Shown in pieces: positions 45,994 through 55,340 of a stretch of DNA of 64,000 bases. The position numbers were made by a program, and so were the translations under genes. Each line of letters starts with the position of its first letter. Position 1 is the first letter of the stretch. Source of the DNA: Hyphomicrobium_A sp963759735 (GTDB lineage: Bacteria; Pseudomonadota; Alphaproteobacteria; Rhizobiales; Hyphomicrobiaceae); contig CAVXAF010000005.1 in assembly GCA_963759735.1 (NCBI GenBank), forward strand, positions 67,736 through 131,735. Reading direction: 5' to 3'. The notes under the pieces were generated by a model. The model was not told where the DNA came from. It did no database searches and saw only the letters and a list, made by a program, of their open reading frames with translations.

Positions 45994-46197
45994 ATGCCAT
46001 TTTCTGCCGCGCCTCACGATGCACATGCGATTGGCCTGATGACCGCCGCGCTCGAAGCAGCGTGGATGGCGGCCGCCGCGGGATTTGCGGGCCTGACGCA
46101 CTATGACCGCGCCAAGATGGAGCGCGGTATCTTGACCGCCGCTGCGGATGGGAGCGCAACTTCAGGAAGCTGCAGCAAGCTGCGCTCGACGCTATAG
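45994..46197 (+). CDS. small Hyphomicrobiales-type protein, probably frameshifted
   Basis: The frame contains ALEAAWMAAAAGFAGLTHYDRAKMERGILTAAADG, which resembles small proteins scattered in Hyphomicrobiales genomes. At about 46149 the sensible continuation ERNFRKLQQAALDAIG is in the next frame, so one base is probably missing. The gene after it (46414) has the same kind of DGERDP ending. The start is uncertain (ATG 45994 or 46039). No function known. Confidence 0.45.
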   Translation: MPFSAAPHDAHAIGLMTAALEAAWMAAAAGFAGLTHYDRAKMERGILTAAADGSATSGSCSKLRSTL

Positions 46198-46413
46198 GCG
46201 CGACTTCGGCCGAGCCAGTTGAACGGCGCAGAAAATTCGGCTGGTCGCGACGGATCGAAGGCGCCGGTGAGCGTTCGAGTCTGAAACCGAACCGAGTTAG
46301 GAATGGCCGAATAAAGCAGCGCCGGATATTCTTCGATTGTCATCGGAAAGGCTCGCTCAGGCGCCATGCCAGAGCGGGTGCTATGCCGGCACAGTTTGCC
46401 AGAGGAGGCGCGT

Positions 46414-46602
46414 ATGCTGTTTCAATCCAATTTCGATTGCGAGACCGTCGCCCTGATGGGCCGGGTCTGTGACGAAGCGCGGCGCGATCTACAGTTGACG
46501 ACATTCTTTCCTCACCCTCGCGATTCCGCCGAAGTCCTGGAGGCAATGGCAGGCCGTATCATAGCGGCCTTATCTGACGGTGAACGTGACCCCACGCGTT
46601 GA
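46414..46602 (+). CDS. small hypothetical protein
   Basis: This 62-residue protein begins MLFQSNFDCETVALMGRVCDEA and ends with IIAALSDGERDPTR, a pattern seen in many small proteins of Hyphomicrobiales. GAGG lies upstream of ATG 46414; a longer frame from 46366 is less likely. Function unknown. Confidence 0.6.
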   Translation: MLFQSNFDCETVALMGRVCDEARRDLQLTTFFPHPRDSAEVLEAMAGRIIAALSDGERDPTR

Positions 46603-46659
46603 AGGCCATCGCTATGGAAGGAGCTCACGGCGTAGGTCCGCTGCACTGCCGTTGCTGCC

Positions 46660-47401
46660 TCAGCGTGGAATTGCCGACCCATTGCCAAACAGCCGCTCAT
46701 ATTCGGCGCCGGGCGCGCCATAGAACGCCCCGGCTATCTCGCGCATCCGATCCCGATTGATGACGCTAATGCGTCCCCGGCTTGTGACGATCAGCCCGTC
46801 ATTTACGAACCGGACGAGTGCCGCCGTAACGCCAGGGCGTCGAACTGCGAGCATGAACTTCCGAGGAAGTCGTGTGTCAGTTCCAGTTCCGCCCCAAGCC
46901 GATCCTGCGCCATGAGAAGCCAGCGTGCGAGACGCTGCGGATCGAACCGCGAGCGGCGGAAATGGCCGTCTCGTCGTGTTGCACGATAACGGTGTGCAGG
47001 TATTGCAGCAGCAGACGACGCAGCGTTTCGCTCTCCCCCATGGCGGTTTGCAGGCGAGCCGCCTCGATCCGCTGGCCCTTGCCGGCGACCTGCATATATA
47101 TGTCCTGTGTTGACTTGCCGGCTTCCAGGAAAGCAGCGCAGCCCGTCGCGCCCTCGCTGCCAATCACAGCGACTTCGGCTTGGTTGTCGCCCGTGATCTT
47201 GACGACCACCGAAACCATGCCCTGGTCGATGAAGTAAACGTGCTCAATCATTTGGCGAGGCCGCGCCAAACTCTGGCGTAGCTGGAGGTCGACGGGCTCC
47301 AAGAAAGGCTGGATGCGCGCTCGGTCGTCCGCAGACATGATGGCGAGCAGATTGTTGGCGCGGTAAGTCGGCAACGAGTGCTCCTTCTCGAAAAGAGGCA
47401 A
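46660..47401 (-). pseudogene. Crp/Fnr family regulator, twice frameshifted
   Basis: The first frame (from 47401) encodes the cyclic-nucleotide-binding-like domain: LRQSLARPRQMIEHVYFIDQG, EVAVIGSEGATGCAAFLEAG. After ETAISAAR (near 46950) the sense continues in another frame as RFDPQRLARWLLMAQDRLGAELELTHDFLG, and after a second break near 46861 as KFMLAVRRPGVTAALVRFVNDGLIV, the winged helix-turn-helix, ending at 46660. Both breaks are one missing base. If repaired it would be about 248 residues. Such regulators lacking cNMP-binding residues are common in Hyphomicrobiales. Confidence 0.75.
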
Positions 47402-47543
47402 GCACTACAATTTCCCGGCGGAACAGCCACCTGCAAAGTTTGGTCGAAAGCGTACAAACGGCGGCCAGCTGGCCCTCGTTAGCGTACCGAGATTTTGAGG
47501 TTCAGCGATTGTTATACACCCCTTGCCCGCTTACACCTAATCG

Positions 47544-47786
47544 ATGCCCATGTTCTTTATCGACCTCATAAACGGCAGCGGATCGTGGCAGGACGACGAG
47601 GGTTACGACCTCGCTGATCTCGCATCAGCTCTCGATGAAGCGCGCAAATCCGCCCGTGACCTGATGGCGGGGAACCTCAGCGAAGGTAAGCCGCTCGGCC
47701 TGAATCGCGTGTTTCGCATCCGCGACGAAGGCGGCGCCGAGGTGGCAAGCTTGCGGTTTGCCGATGCAATTCCCAGCGAGAGCTAG
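47544..47786 (+). CDS. DUF6894-like small protein
   Basis: This 80-residue protein begins PMFFIDLINGSGSWQDDEGYDLADLASALDEARKSARDLM and ends in a short beta segment (RVFRIRDEGGAEVASLRF). This matches the DUF6894 family of small proteins common in Hyphomicrobiales. Function unknown; it stands alone. Confidence 0.7.
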   Translation: MPMFFIDLINGSGSWQDDEGYDLADLASALDEARKSARDLMAGNLSEGKPLGLNRVFRIRDEGGAEVASLRFADAIPSES

Positions 47787-47806
47787 GGCGCATAGGAGGA
47801 TGCCGG

Positions 47807-48013
47807 CTACTGCGCCGGCTCGATGGTATCGTCGGCATGCAGGAGACGGGGCGCCGCGGGAAGTAGTTGCTCGATGACTACTAATGACCCGCAGGTCCGG
47901 CATCCTCGCTGCTCTGCTACCCGCAAGGCGCCCGCCTTGGTATTGCATCGCTCAACGAGCACGGGGGTGCCGAGGTACACGTCGAATACCGCCCATGTGC
48001 GCCTGACACTCAT
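47807..48013 (-). CDS. small protein with a CxxC motif
   Basis: This 68-residue protein begins MSVRRTWAVFDVYLGTPVLVERC and holds GCRTCGSL, a CxxC pair. GGAGG lies seven bases before ATG 48013. It resembles no named family I know. Confidence 0.5.
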   Translation of the reverse strand: MSVRRTWAVFDVYLGTPVLVERCNTKAGALRVAEQRGCRTCGSLVVIEQLLPAAPRLLHADDTIEPAQ

Positions 48014-48196
48014 CACTGATCCTCCGGCGAGGAAACGTGCCGAGGATCACCTAGTTCTCGACGGACTTGGTACGTAAACGAACGAACCTTCGCAATATTG
48101 CGGAACCCGGTTCGCGGGCCCCCGTTCGACCTTGGTAGCCGGTTGCCCAATTCCCGGCTGCTTCCCAGGCTGCTCTCCCTCGCGGCCGATCAACTT

Positions 48197-48227
48197 GGCC
48201 CCGGCGCATCCCGCCGGGGTCATTTTT
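48197..48227 (+). terminator. Rho-independent terminator
   Basis: A ten-base stem (GGCCCCGGCG with CGCCGGGGTC, one G-T pair) and five-base loop is followed by ATTTTT on the plus strand. No plus-strand gene ends just before it; the nearest stop is at 47786. Confidence 0.65.
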
Positions 48228-48255
48228 AGACAAAACCCGCCGGCACATCCGATAA
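48227..48255 (+). promoter_or_regulatory. sigma-70-like promoter of a candidate small RNA
   Basis: TAGACA (48227-48232) and CGATAA (48250-48255) are separated by seventeen bases. A terminator lies about 90 bases downstream with no reading frame between. Confidence 0.45.
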
Positions 48256-48261
48256 GGAACC

Positions 48262-48378
48262 GCAGGACCGTACCGACGTTGGGTCTGCGAAGCGATCCCT
48301 CCCCCGCTTCAGCAAGCTCACGTCTCCCGTGGGCTACCACGCACCCCCGGCGCTCCCCAGCGTCGGGGTTTTTCTTGC
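48262..48378 (+). ncRNA. candidate trans-acting small RNA
   Basis: A unit of roughly 115 bases lies between a sigma-70-like promoter and a terminator hairpin (48343-48371) ending in TTTTT. It contains GATCCCTCCCCCGC, an anti-Shine-Dalgarno-like run of the kind exposed in loops of alphaproteobacterial small RNAs (for example the suhB and alpha-r14 type families). I cannot assign it to a known family by eye, and the ends are estimates. Confidence 0.42.
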
Positions 48379-48479
48379 GCTGCAGGTCACTGCAACCCGG
48401 CCGCGTGCGCCTTGGCAGCTGCAGAGACCAAGATAGCCGCCTCGGTCGAGCGCCGGACCAAGCGCAGCTCGTTTGCTGA

Positions 48480-48797
48480 CTACGGCGCGCTCACAATCGG
48501 GATGTCTTGGGTAAGGCTCGGATCGCAGTTCTTCATATTCACCCCCATGTGTTTTTTGATGCCACGGGGGTCCGGCCAGTGAGTCAAAACGCCACAAACC
48601 GCGCAGCGATCAAACTCAACGGTTCGGGATGCGCGCCGGTAAGCTTGGGTCGCTCCGCTCACAGAAACTTGTCCCGACTGGAAGTATCCCCAGTGTGCAC
48701 CAACGCGATGACAGAAAGAACAAGGACAGGCGTTGATCGAAGTAGGGGCCGCGGGAAAATTCAACGACACGCTCCCGCAGTCACAGCGGCATTCCAT
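48480..48797 (-). CDS. GFA/CENP-V family zinc protein
   Basis: This 105-residue protein has the cysteine pattern of the GFA (glutathione-dependent formaldehyde-activating enzyme-like) fold: CRCDCGSVSL, NACPCSFCHRVGAHWGYF and FDRCAVCGVLTHW, two zinc sites. It is a little shorter than most members. Its start overlaps the stop of the DUF3606-like gene by one base (TAATG), so both form an operon. Enzyme activity is unproven for most of the family. Confidence 0.78.
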   Translation of the reverse strand: MECRCDCGSVSLNFPAAPTSINACPCSFCHRVGAHWGYFQSGQVSVSGATQAYRRASRTVEFDRCAVCGVLTHWPDPRGIKKHMGVNMKNCDPSLTQDIPIVSAP

Positions 48798-48979
48798 TAG
48801 CCCTTCTCCTTGAGATACTTCTTCACGTCCACGACCATAGGGCCGACCTTGCGTACGGCTGCGGCAAGTTGCTGGCCGCTTACGTCCAGAGCCTTCTTCC
48901 AGTGCTGCTTCTCATAGTCCTCGTTGATGTTGATGCGGGTGCGATCCGGCTTACCGCGCTTCGTCTTGTCGTCGGCCAT
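48797..48979 (-). CDS. DUF3606 family small protein
   Basis: This 60-residue protein reads MADDKTKRGKPDRTRININ and then EDYEKQHWKKALDVSGQQL, the DUF3606 pattern, ending in VVDVKKYLKEKG. AAGGAGC lies six bases before ATG 48979. The family is of unknown function and common in Hyphomicrobiales. It is translated just before the GFA-like gene. Confidence 0.75.
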   Translation of the reverse strand: MADDKTKRGKPDRTRININEDYEKQHWKKALDVSGQQLAAAVRKVGPMVVDVKKYLKEKG

Positions 48980-49355
48980 GGCATTGCTCCTTGCTGGACG
49001 ATGCGCGAGCTTGAGCGTGACTCGCGCTGTAATCAAGCCCACGCGCCGCCGAACTACCGCCCGTCCCCGGTGCGCATCGCCTGGCCCGCTGCCAGCGCCT
49101 GAACCTCGGCAGCCGCCAGCTCGCGCAACGCGTCGACCGGGGCGCCTACGAGCTGCGCGACGTCTGCTTCGGTCCAGGCCGCCGCGATTGAGTTGCACGC
49201 TCAACACCTATATTGCCGCCAGCGCCCGCGGACAGCGACCGCATCATGGCAGCCGCCGCTAGCGTGCCGGCCGCCCAGCGACGATCCTGATGCCTCCGCA
49301 GGCTCTTCCAGACGAGAGCTGCGATCACGAGCGGGCCTGTGGGCCTCGGTGCGCA
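48980..49355. other. intergenic region with a gene remnant
   Basis: No complete gene is seen. On the minus strand between about 49197 and 49052 a frame without start codon reads AAAWTEADVAQLVGAPVDAL and ends at a TAG, which looks protein-like and may be the end of a decayed gene. Confidence 0.35.
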
Positions 49356-52300
49356 CTATCGGCCGTCAAACGCTCGGATGCGGGCGTTGTCCAGTTCGCA
49401 CTGCAGTTCCTGCAGCTCCACCCTTCGGAAATTCACCAGCCGGACGCCCATCAGTTGCTCAAGACGGGCTTGATCCCATGTCGCGCGTACTATCGCGTAT
49501 TCGCCGTAGGTTCCGCGGATGCCATCAGCCTTGTTCGGGGCGCGCTTGAACCGCACCAAATCGTGGCTGGGCGGTTGATCTCGAAAAACGTCCTTATCGC
49601 TAATAGGAAAATCGAACTCTGCCTTCGCTACTTCTTTATTGGGATAAGGACGTTTTTCGCCGACGAGCTTCTCAAGTTGATGCGTCCACGAAATTCGGCC
49701 ATCGGCATAGGCCTCTCCACCATGGCGCTTGGCGAACAGCTCGGGGAATACCGCCTGGTTTGTGGCAGGACGCTCAAACAAAGCCCCGGCAGCGAGTGCC
49801 ACTTCGGCAGGAGACCTGAGCGTGTCGTTCCAGTGCGCCTCGGCGTCAATGGGGATGCCCGGGTCATAGCCACCGATGACGTGCACGCGGCAAGCCGTGT
49901 CGGGCGTCCGGTCGAAGGCACGTATGCGGGCGACGGCTTGGCGGACTTCTCCCAGCGTGATCACGTCCTGCACCTGTTTCACCCGGGGATCAGGATGCGC
50001 CTCTTCCCCAAGGGCGTCCCAACTCTCGATCAACGTGGTAACGGGCAATCGTAACAACGGCGGGGTTGTACATTTGCAGTGCCTCAGTGGCCATTTCCAG
50101 TGCGATATTGCTGGGGCGGTTGCGCCCCACCACGATAGCGATGGGCACTTGACTGTAGGCGTTAAGTCCGCGTATTGCGCCGAAATGCTCGGCGGCGACG
50201 TTCGGCGGCAGTCCGAGTGCCTGCAGCCGGAGCTTTACGCGCTTCGACGTGACGAGCAGCACTGACGTGCTGCGGCCTTCCACGGGCACACTGCGCGGTG
50301 CGGTCAGCGCCTCCATAACGACGAACTTCCAAAGCTGGTCGAGGTGGGAGTCGGAACGCTGCTTCTGCTGAGCCCGCTGGCTGCGCTTCTCCGTCACCCT
50401 TCCATCAGCGTCACAAAGCAGCTTTGCGTAGGCGTCAGGCTCCAGCGCAGTCCGCAACCACAGTACACTGCGCGCCGTCTCGGCTGTCTTCTCAAGCTCC
50501 TCAAGCTCAGCCCGATCCTCCTCGTCGGCCGCTTCCTCAAGGCCGGTAAACAACGACGTTGCGCCCGAGCAGCCGTGGTACACGGTCGTGTGGGTGCCGC
50601 CCGCAGGCACTTCCGGGTCCGCCGCGATGATCTCTTCGTTGATAGCGGCACCGTCGGGCGAGAACATTGCCCGCCACACGTCTGGCACTGCCGTGCCATC
50701 AAGCGACATCGAGCGACCACGCAGAAGGTCGCTTAGGCCCATGAAGCGTCCTGCCGCCCAAACGTGCGGCACGCGCGCCTTGCCTTTCGAGTAGACGGTC
50801 AGCGCGAAGCTCTCTTCACGATGCCTGCTCGCGTTGATCGCCTCGAAAATCGTTGTGGCCTCGCACGATATGCGGAGCTGCTTGTTGAGTTCGCCGACAG
50901 GCTCGCCAGCATCGTCAGCGCGGAGGATGCGTTCGCGGAGCGACGCTTGCTGTTGGCGTTCGAGGGAACACGCGGCGTCGAGCAACGTGCCGGTCTTGTC
51001 GACGAGGCTGCCGTTCTCGAATTCTTTGTACTCGGCCGGCTCAAACAACCATGCAAAGACAGCCATCGTGGGCTTAACGGGAACGCCGCGGTCTGTGCCA
51101 GCGATGCAGCCCGTCAGGGTGTCGACGAGTTGACGCCGAATGTGTTTCAGCCTCTTCGTCACGAAAGCCCGCTCTGCAGTCGTCATATCGCCGTTGCGAG
51201 GACGCCTGCGAATGTCGACTTGAAGTAGATCAGCCGCCCTGATGTGCGCCGTAGCGTCGGCGCCCGACTTTTTGTCAGTCAGGATCGTGCCAAGGACTCC
51301 TTCGTCGAAGACGTAGAGATTCGTATTGTCGTGTGCTGCATCGCGATGGAGCACGTTCGCGTGCGCCTCGAAGATGATGCCGGGGCCGTTGTCCCCAGCT
51401 TGGTTGAGCCACCGGCAAGCCCCGCGCTGGCCGGTCGGGCACGACGGGCACACGTGCGCCTTCGGGGATAGCCCAAGTCGCTCGGCGCGCTTTGCCTTCG
51501 GGCCGTACACGGCATCCGTGCACATGCCGTCCTGCGAGCGTCCCTTGTGATGTCTCACCAGACTGGCGAGGTCGAAGCCGTAGTGCTGCCCGCCGGGGGT
51601 GAGCGATGCAGCATAAGTGCGCGCGTCTGCATAGGACTGCGCAGCGAGCCGATGATCTGGAGACAGAACACGAACGAGATCGCTGATAAGGCCATTAGGC
51701 GTTATCGACTGCAGCAGTGCGCGGGTCTTGCCGACGCCGGGTGTGGGCGGAATAAGCACGTGCTTCTGCGCGCCCCCGAGCAGCTCGGACATGGCGCGAG
51801 CCGTGTCGAGGCAGAGCTGCTGGCGAACGGACTTCACGTCGCGTGGTCGTTGCTTGAGAATGTCCTCCATTGTCAGGGGATTTGGGGTGGGGAGCTGCGC
51901 CGTGCCGATCAGCACTGCCTTGTCGCGGACACGCGCTGCAACCGCCCGATCCCACTTGCGCGATAAGCGATCTCTGTCGAGGTGGGCCTTGAGCCGCTTT
52001 TCGAGTCCGGGCGCATCGCTGGTGGCGATGATGCGCTCGCGCAATTCGGCAACCGCCGCGTCCAGCGTCGCCTCCTTGAGCGCAGGGGCTGTCTTGTAAG
52101 CGAGGTAGCTCACGTACCAATGAATCGGCCTGTCGTAGTTGCGCGGCCCCATGCCCGCTAGCACGTCGGCAACTTCCTTCTTGGTTGCGCCGAGCGCCAG
52201 AGGTGCGCCAGTTCGTGGCGCCGGAGCAGCAATGGTGCTGGGGTCGAGAGCAGGTATCAAGACTCGGTCGCCAGCTATGTGCCAGACGCGCAGGGCCGGC

Positions 52301-53162
52301 AGCGGACGGCGCACCTTGATCCATCGGACACCATCACCGTTTTCGACCGGCGCCGTGAGGTGCGGGTCCGCCGTGAGGATCAGGTGACCAGCGCGGTAGA
52401 TGCTCCGGTCAAAAACGCTGTCGCCGACGCGCGCTATCACCGAAGTCCACGAAGGCCAATTGCGCGGCGAGCGAACGGGGCTCTTCCAGCTCGAAGATCA
52501 GCCGGACGCGCGTCCCTTTGATGCCTGCCGAACCAGTAAAGGCGACTACAACTCCGGCGCCTTCGAACTCCGGCAAATGCTCTGCGATGAATTCCTTGAC
52601 TGCGGAGTTCAGCGTCGTCAGGCTCGCCCGCAAGGTCATCGACGTCGACGATGAACCAGCGTGTCGGAGGGTCCGCATAGTGGACTTGCTCCTTATTGGC
52701 CACGAGCCACCGACCGAAGTACGGCTCTGTGCGGGTCTCAGCCCGCGACCTGCCAGTGATCAGTGCCGCGTCCTCATGGCGCGCGAGCAACTTAAGCAAG
52801 TCGGGCCAATCGGCGAGTTCGTCCAGCCAACATTCGTGGACGCTGTGTTCGGAGATAAAGGTGGGGCCAATCTCTTCCCAGGTCCCGCCGTCCATTGGCT
52901 CCCCGGATGCCCAGGTGCCGCGCTCCTGAGTCGGGTGATGCCGGGGCGACAGGTACTTGTACGCCTTCTGCAGGCGATACGAAGGGCCGCGAACGCAAAG
53001 GTGAGCAGGATGCAGCCCGATGATGCTTACGACGCGGTCGTCGTACTCGGCGGGAACGGGCTTGGGACCCGCCGCGGCATGAAGGGCAATCATTTCGTCG
53101 GGAGAAAGCGACGCAACGTCATTGGGCGCAACTACGCCATTGTCGAGCATTTCGGTCCTCAT
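49356..53162 (-). CDS. archaeo-eukaryotic-type primase-helicase, three frameshifts
   Basis: Four frames join into one protein of about 1268 residues that probably starts element replication. Part 1 (from 53162) has FIVDVDDLAG, the metal-binding DxD of AEP primases. After an extra base near 52605, part 2 carries FTGSAGIKGTRVRLIFELEEP (primase motif II). After another near 52431, part 3 gives FDRSIYRAGHLILTADPHLT (motif III region), then a helicase: Walker A PPTPGVGKTRAL, a Cys cluster (CTDAVYG ... CPSCPTGQRGAC), Walker B-like LYVFDEGV, and VVGRNRPSNIALE. After an extra C near 50013, part 4 continues LGEEAHPDPRVKQVQ to 49356. Each repair removes one base. Confidence 0.72.
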
Positions 53163-53485
53163 TCAGCTTCCAAAGCGTCTCGCTATCGCAGGGCAGCAAA
53201 TTGCGAGCGTGCTTATTCTAACATGCTGACTTGGTGGTCTTACCGAATAAAGCCGTTGATTGTGATTGAGGACACAGTGGAGGCAATGTATAATGCGTGA
53301 GCGTTGGAGGTCGATAGGGCCTATGGGCGTCTCGCCTATCTGCGATCACAACAGCTTTCTCGTCAGCTTCCAAAAACATGCAGGGCGGCCATTGGGCCGC
53401 CCTTCTCGTTTTCGTTCCACCATCCGGTAAGAAGCATTACCGCGTATGGTAATATGTATCCGTGAATTGCCCACGGAGCACCGAA

Positions 53486-53669
53486 TTGAACCGCCGCAGA
53501 AAGCCCGAGAAGTTTCACCAAGTCGCGCAAGCCAGGACGTGTCTGACCAAGGTCGAATACGCCACGCTTGGTCGCCATGCCCGAACTCAAGGGCAAAACG
53601 ATCAGTGCGCTGATGCGTGAGCTGATCCTTGCCGAGGTTGGCACCACCTCAGCGCCTCAGACACGCTAA
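53486..53669 (+). CDS. ribbon-helix-helix small protein, frameshifted
   Basis: From TTG 53486 (GGAG nine bases upstream) the frame reads NRRRKPEKFHQVAQARTCLTKVEYATLGRHA. Removing one C from the CCC at 53580-53582 continues it as ELKGKTISALMRELILAEVG, completing a ribbon-helix-helix DNA-binding domain of about 60 residues. The TAA overlaps the ATG of the Pif1-like helicase (TAATG). It probably regulates the helicase operon or plasmid-like maintenance. Confidence 0.6.
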
Positions 53670-54970
53670 TGGCCAGTCTTGCACTCAACGCCGAGCAGCA
53701 GCGCGCCTACGACGCCGCGCTTTCCGGGTTCAACATGTTCATCACTGGCGGCGCCGGCACCGGCAAGTCGGTGCTCGTGCGGACGATCAATAGCCGTCTC
53801 GGCAGTTCCTGCTTGGTCGCCGCGCCAACGGGCCTCGCCGCTCTGAACGTCGACGGCTGCACCATCCACTCACTCTTCAAGAGCGGTGCGGCTGCGTTGA
53901 AAGAGATCAGGACGTTGATCCTGGACGAAGCGTCCATGATACCGCCCGACTTGATCTCGCGACTTGTCGGCACCGCCAAGCGCGTGCGCGAGTGCGATGC
54001 GCCATGGGGCGGTCTGCAGGTAATCCTGGTGGGCGACCTTGCGCAAATCCCGCCCGTCATCCGTGGCGCCCATGCACACACCATTGAGAGCAAGTACGGC
54101 GGAGTTCCCTACTTCTTCGCTTCACGTGTGTTCAGCAGCTTCCGCCTCGTCGAGCTGCCGCAGATCATGCGTCAGGCCGATCCAATCTTGTGCGAGGCCT
54201 TGCGCGAGCTGCGCTTCGGCCGGCTCACGGCGAACACCAACTCCATTTTCGACGGCTGCGTTGCGCCCCGGCCCGAGGGCGCGCTGGCGCTTGTTGTGAC
54301 CAACAAAAGAGCCAGGGAAGTAAACGCGGCCGAGCTGGCCCGCCTGACGACGCCGGTTGCATCCTTCGTGGCCGACATCGACGGCGACGTCGACGAACGC
54401 GCGTACCCGACCGACGCCACACTGATGCTCAAGGCCGGCGCCCGCGTTGTAATCCTTCGTAACGGCGACGCATTTGTAAACGGAGATACCGGCCTGATTA
54501 CCGCCATCAAGTCGACCACTGTCATGGTTCGGCTGGATCGCGGCGGCCACGCTGTCGAGATCGGCCGCGCCGAGTGGAACATCAAAGAGCCCATCGTAGA
54601 GACGTACCGCGATGACGACGGCCAGCAGCGCACGCGCGTTGTCGAGCAGCCCGTCGGCACGTTCCGGCAACTTCCCCTGCGGCTTGGCTGGGCGCTGTCG
54701 ATTCACAAGGCGCAGGGCATGTCGCTGGATCGCGCGCACGTCGACTTAGGCGGCGGCACGTTCGCCCACGGCCAAGCATACGTTGCACTGTCCCGGGTCC
54801 GCTCGCTCGACGGCCTGACGCTGGAGCGAGCATTGCGCCCGTCGGACTTCATCTTCGATCACACGGCGCTCGGATACGAGTCTCGTCTTCATGCCGCTGA
54901 CGCGCGTCGAGGATCAGGTGCGCGGTTGCTCCGTCTACAATCGCGATGGGCGCCCCTACCGCGGCGATGA
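53669..54970 (+). CDS. Pif1/RecD-like SF1B helicase
   Basis: This 433-residue helicase has Walker A FITGGAGTGKSVLVR, LVAAPTGLAALNVDGCTIHSLF, Walker B TLILDEASMIPPD, motif III QVILVGDLAQIPPV, the region LGWALSIHKAQGMSLDRAHVDL and motif VI GQAYVALSRVRSLDGL. This is the Pif1 arrangement: a 5'-3' DNA helicase. No N-terminal extra domain is present. The last thirty residues are basic and poorly conserved-looking. It follows the ribbon-helix-helix gene with overlap and may work with the primase-helicase in element replication. Confidence 0.93.
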   Translation: MASLALNAEQQRAYDAALSGFNMFITGGAGTGKSVLVRTINSRLGSSCLVAAPTGLAALNVDGCTIHSLFKSGAAALKEIRTLILDEASMIPPDLISRLVGTAKRVRECDAPWGGLQVILVGDLAQIPPVIRGAHAHTIESKYGGVPYFFASRVFSSFRLVELPQIMRQADPILCEALRELRFGRLTANTNSIFDGCVAPRPEGALALVVTNKRAREVNAAELARLTTPVASFVADIDGDVDERAYPTDATLMLKAGARVVILRNGDAFVNGDTGLITAIKSTTVMVRLDRGGHAVEIGRAEWNIKEPIVETYRDDDGQQRTRVVEQPVGTFRQLPLRLGWALSIHKAQGMSLDRAHVDLGGGTFAHGQAYVALSRVRSLDGLTLERALRPSDFIFDHTALGYESRLHAADARRGSGARLLRLQSRWAPLPRR

Positions 54971-55103
54971 CCGCCTGCCGTCATGTCCGCTGAGCAAGGC
55001 CGGCTGTCCCCAACTCTGTGCTGTGCCTGTTGGTTCCCAACATACACAGCCGAGCGTTGCGCCGTGGATCAGAAACTACTTTCCAACAGCCGAGCATACG
55101 TAG
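54891..55103 (+). CDS. small Cys-rich protein (doubtful)
   Basis: This 70-residue frame overlaps the helicase 3' end. It begins MPLTRVEDQVRGCSVYNRDG and has four cysteines (GCSVYN, SCPL, GCPQL, LCAV). Composition looks protein-like but no ribosome binding site is seen. Confidence 0.3.
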   Translation: MPLTRVEDQVRGCSVYNRDGRPYRGDDRLPSCPLSKAGCPQLCAVPVGSQHTQPSVAPWIRNYFPTAEHT

Positions 55104-55106
55104 CCC

Positions 55107-55307
55107 ATGGACCAACATACTCCGATACGCAAGGCCGGCAGGCCGCCGCTTATCGGCAAAGCCTCGCACGCCGTGGCTGTGCGGATGGCAGCAAACGATT
55201 ACGCTGTGTTTCTCGATCTGGCGCGACGCCAGGGCATGACTGCGAGCGGCTTGCTGCGGATGCTGGTCGACGACGCACTCGTGCAGGAAGAGTGCAGGCG
55301 CGAGTAA
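55107..55307 (+). CDS. small ribbon-helix-helix-like protein
   Basis: This 66-residue protein begins MDQHTPIRKAGRPPLIGKASHA and has the pattern AVRMAANDYAVFLDLARRQGMTASGLLRMLVDDAL, a strand followed by two helices as in ribbon-helix-helix regulators. It is the last plus-strand gene of the helicase group. Confidence 0.6.
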   Translation: MDQHTPIRKAGRPPLIGKASHAVAVRMAANDYAVFLDLARRQGMTASGLLRMLVDDALVQEECRRE

Positions 55308-55340
55308 CGAGCGTTACTACCGCACCCGACTCCGCGACGC

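Noticed and set aside
48301..48310. A CCCCCGC sequence tested as the distal attachment site repeat of the tRNA 3' end.
   Set aside because: The match does not extend beyond the short C-rich run. No convincing second copy of the tRNA 3' end was found in the window.
49208..49355. Short minus-strand frame next to the primase-helicase end as a separate gene.
   Set aside because: No start codon with a ribosome binding site and only a fragment of protein-like sequence; listed as a remnant instead.
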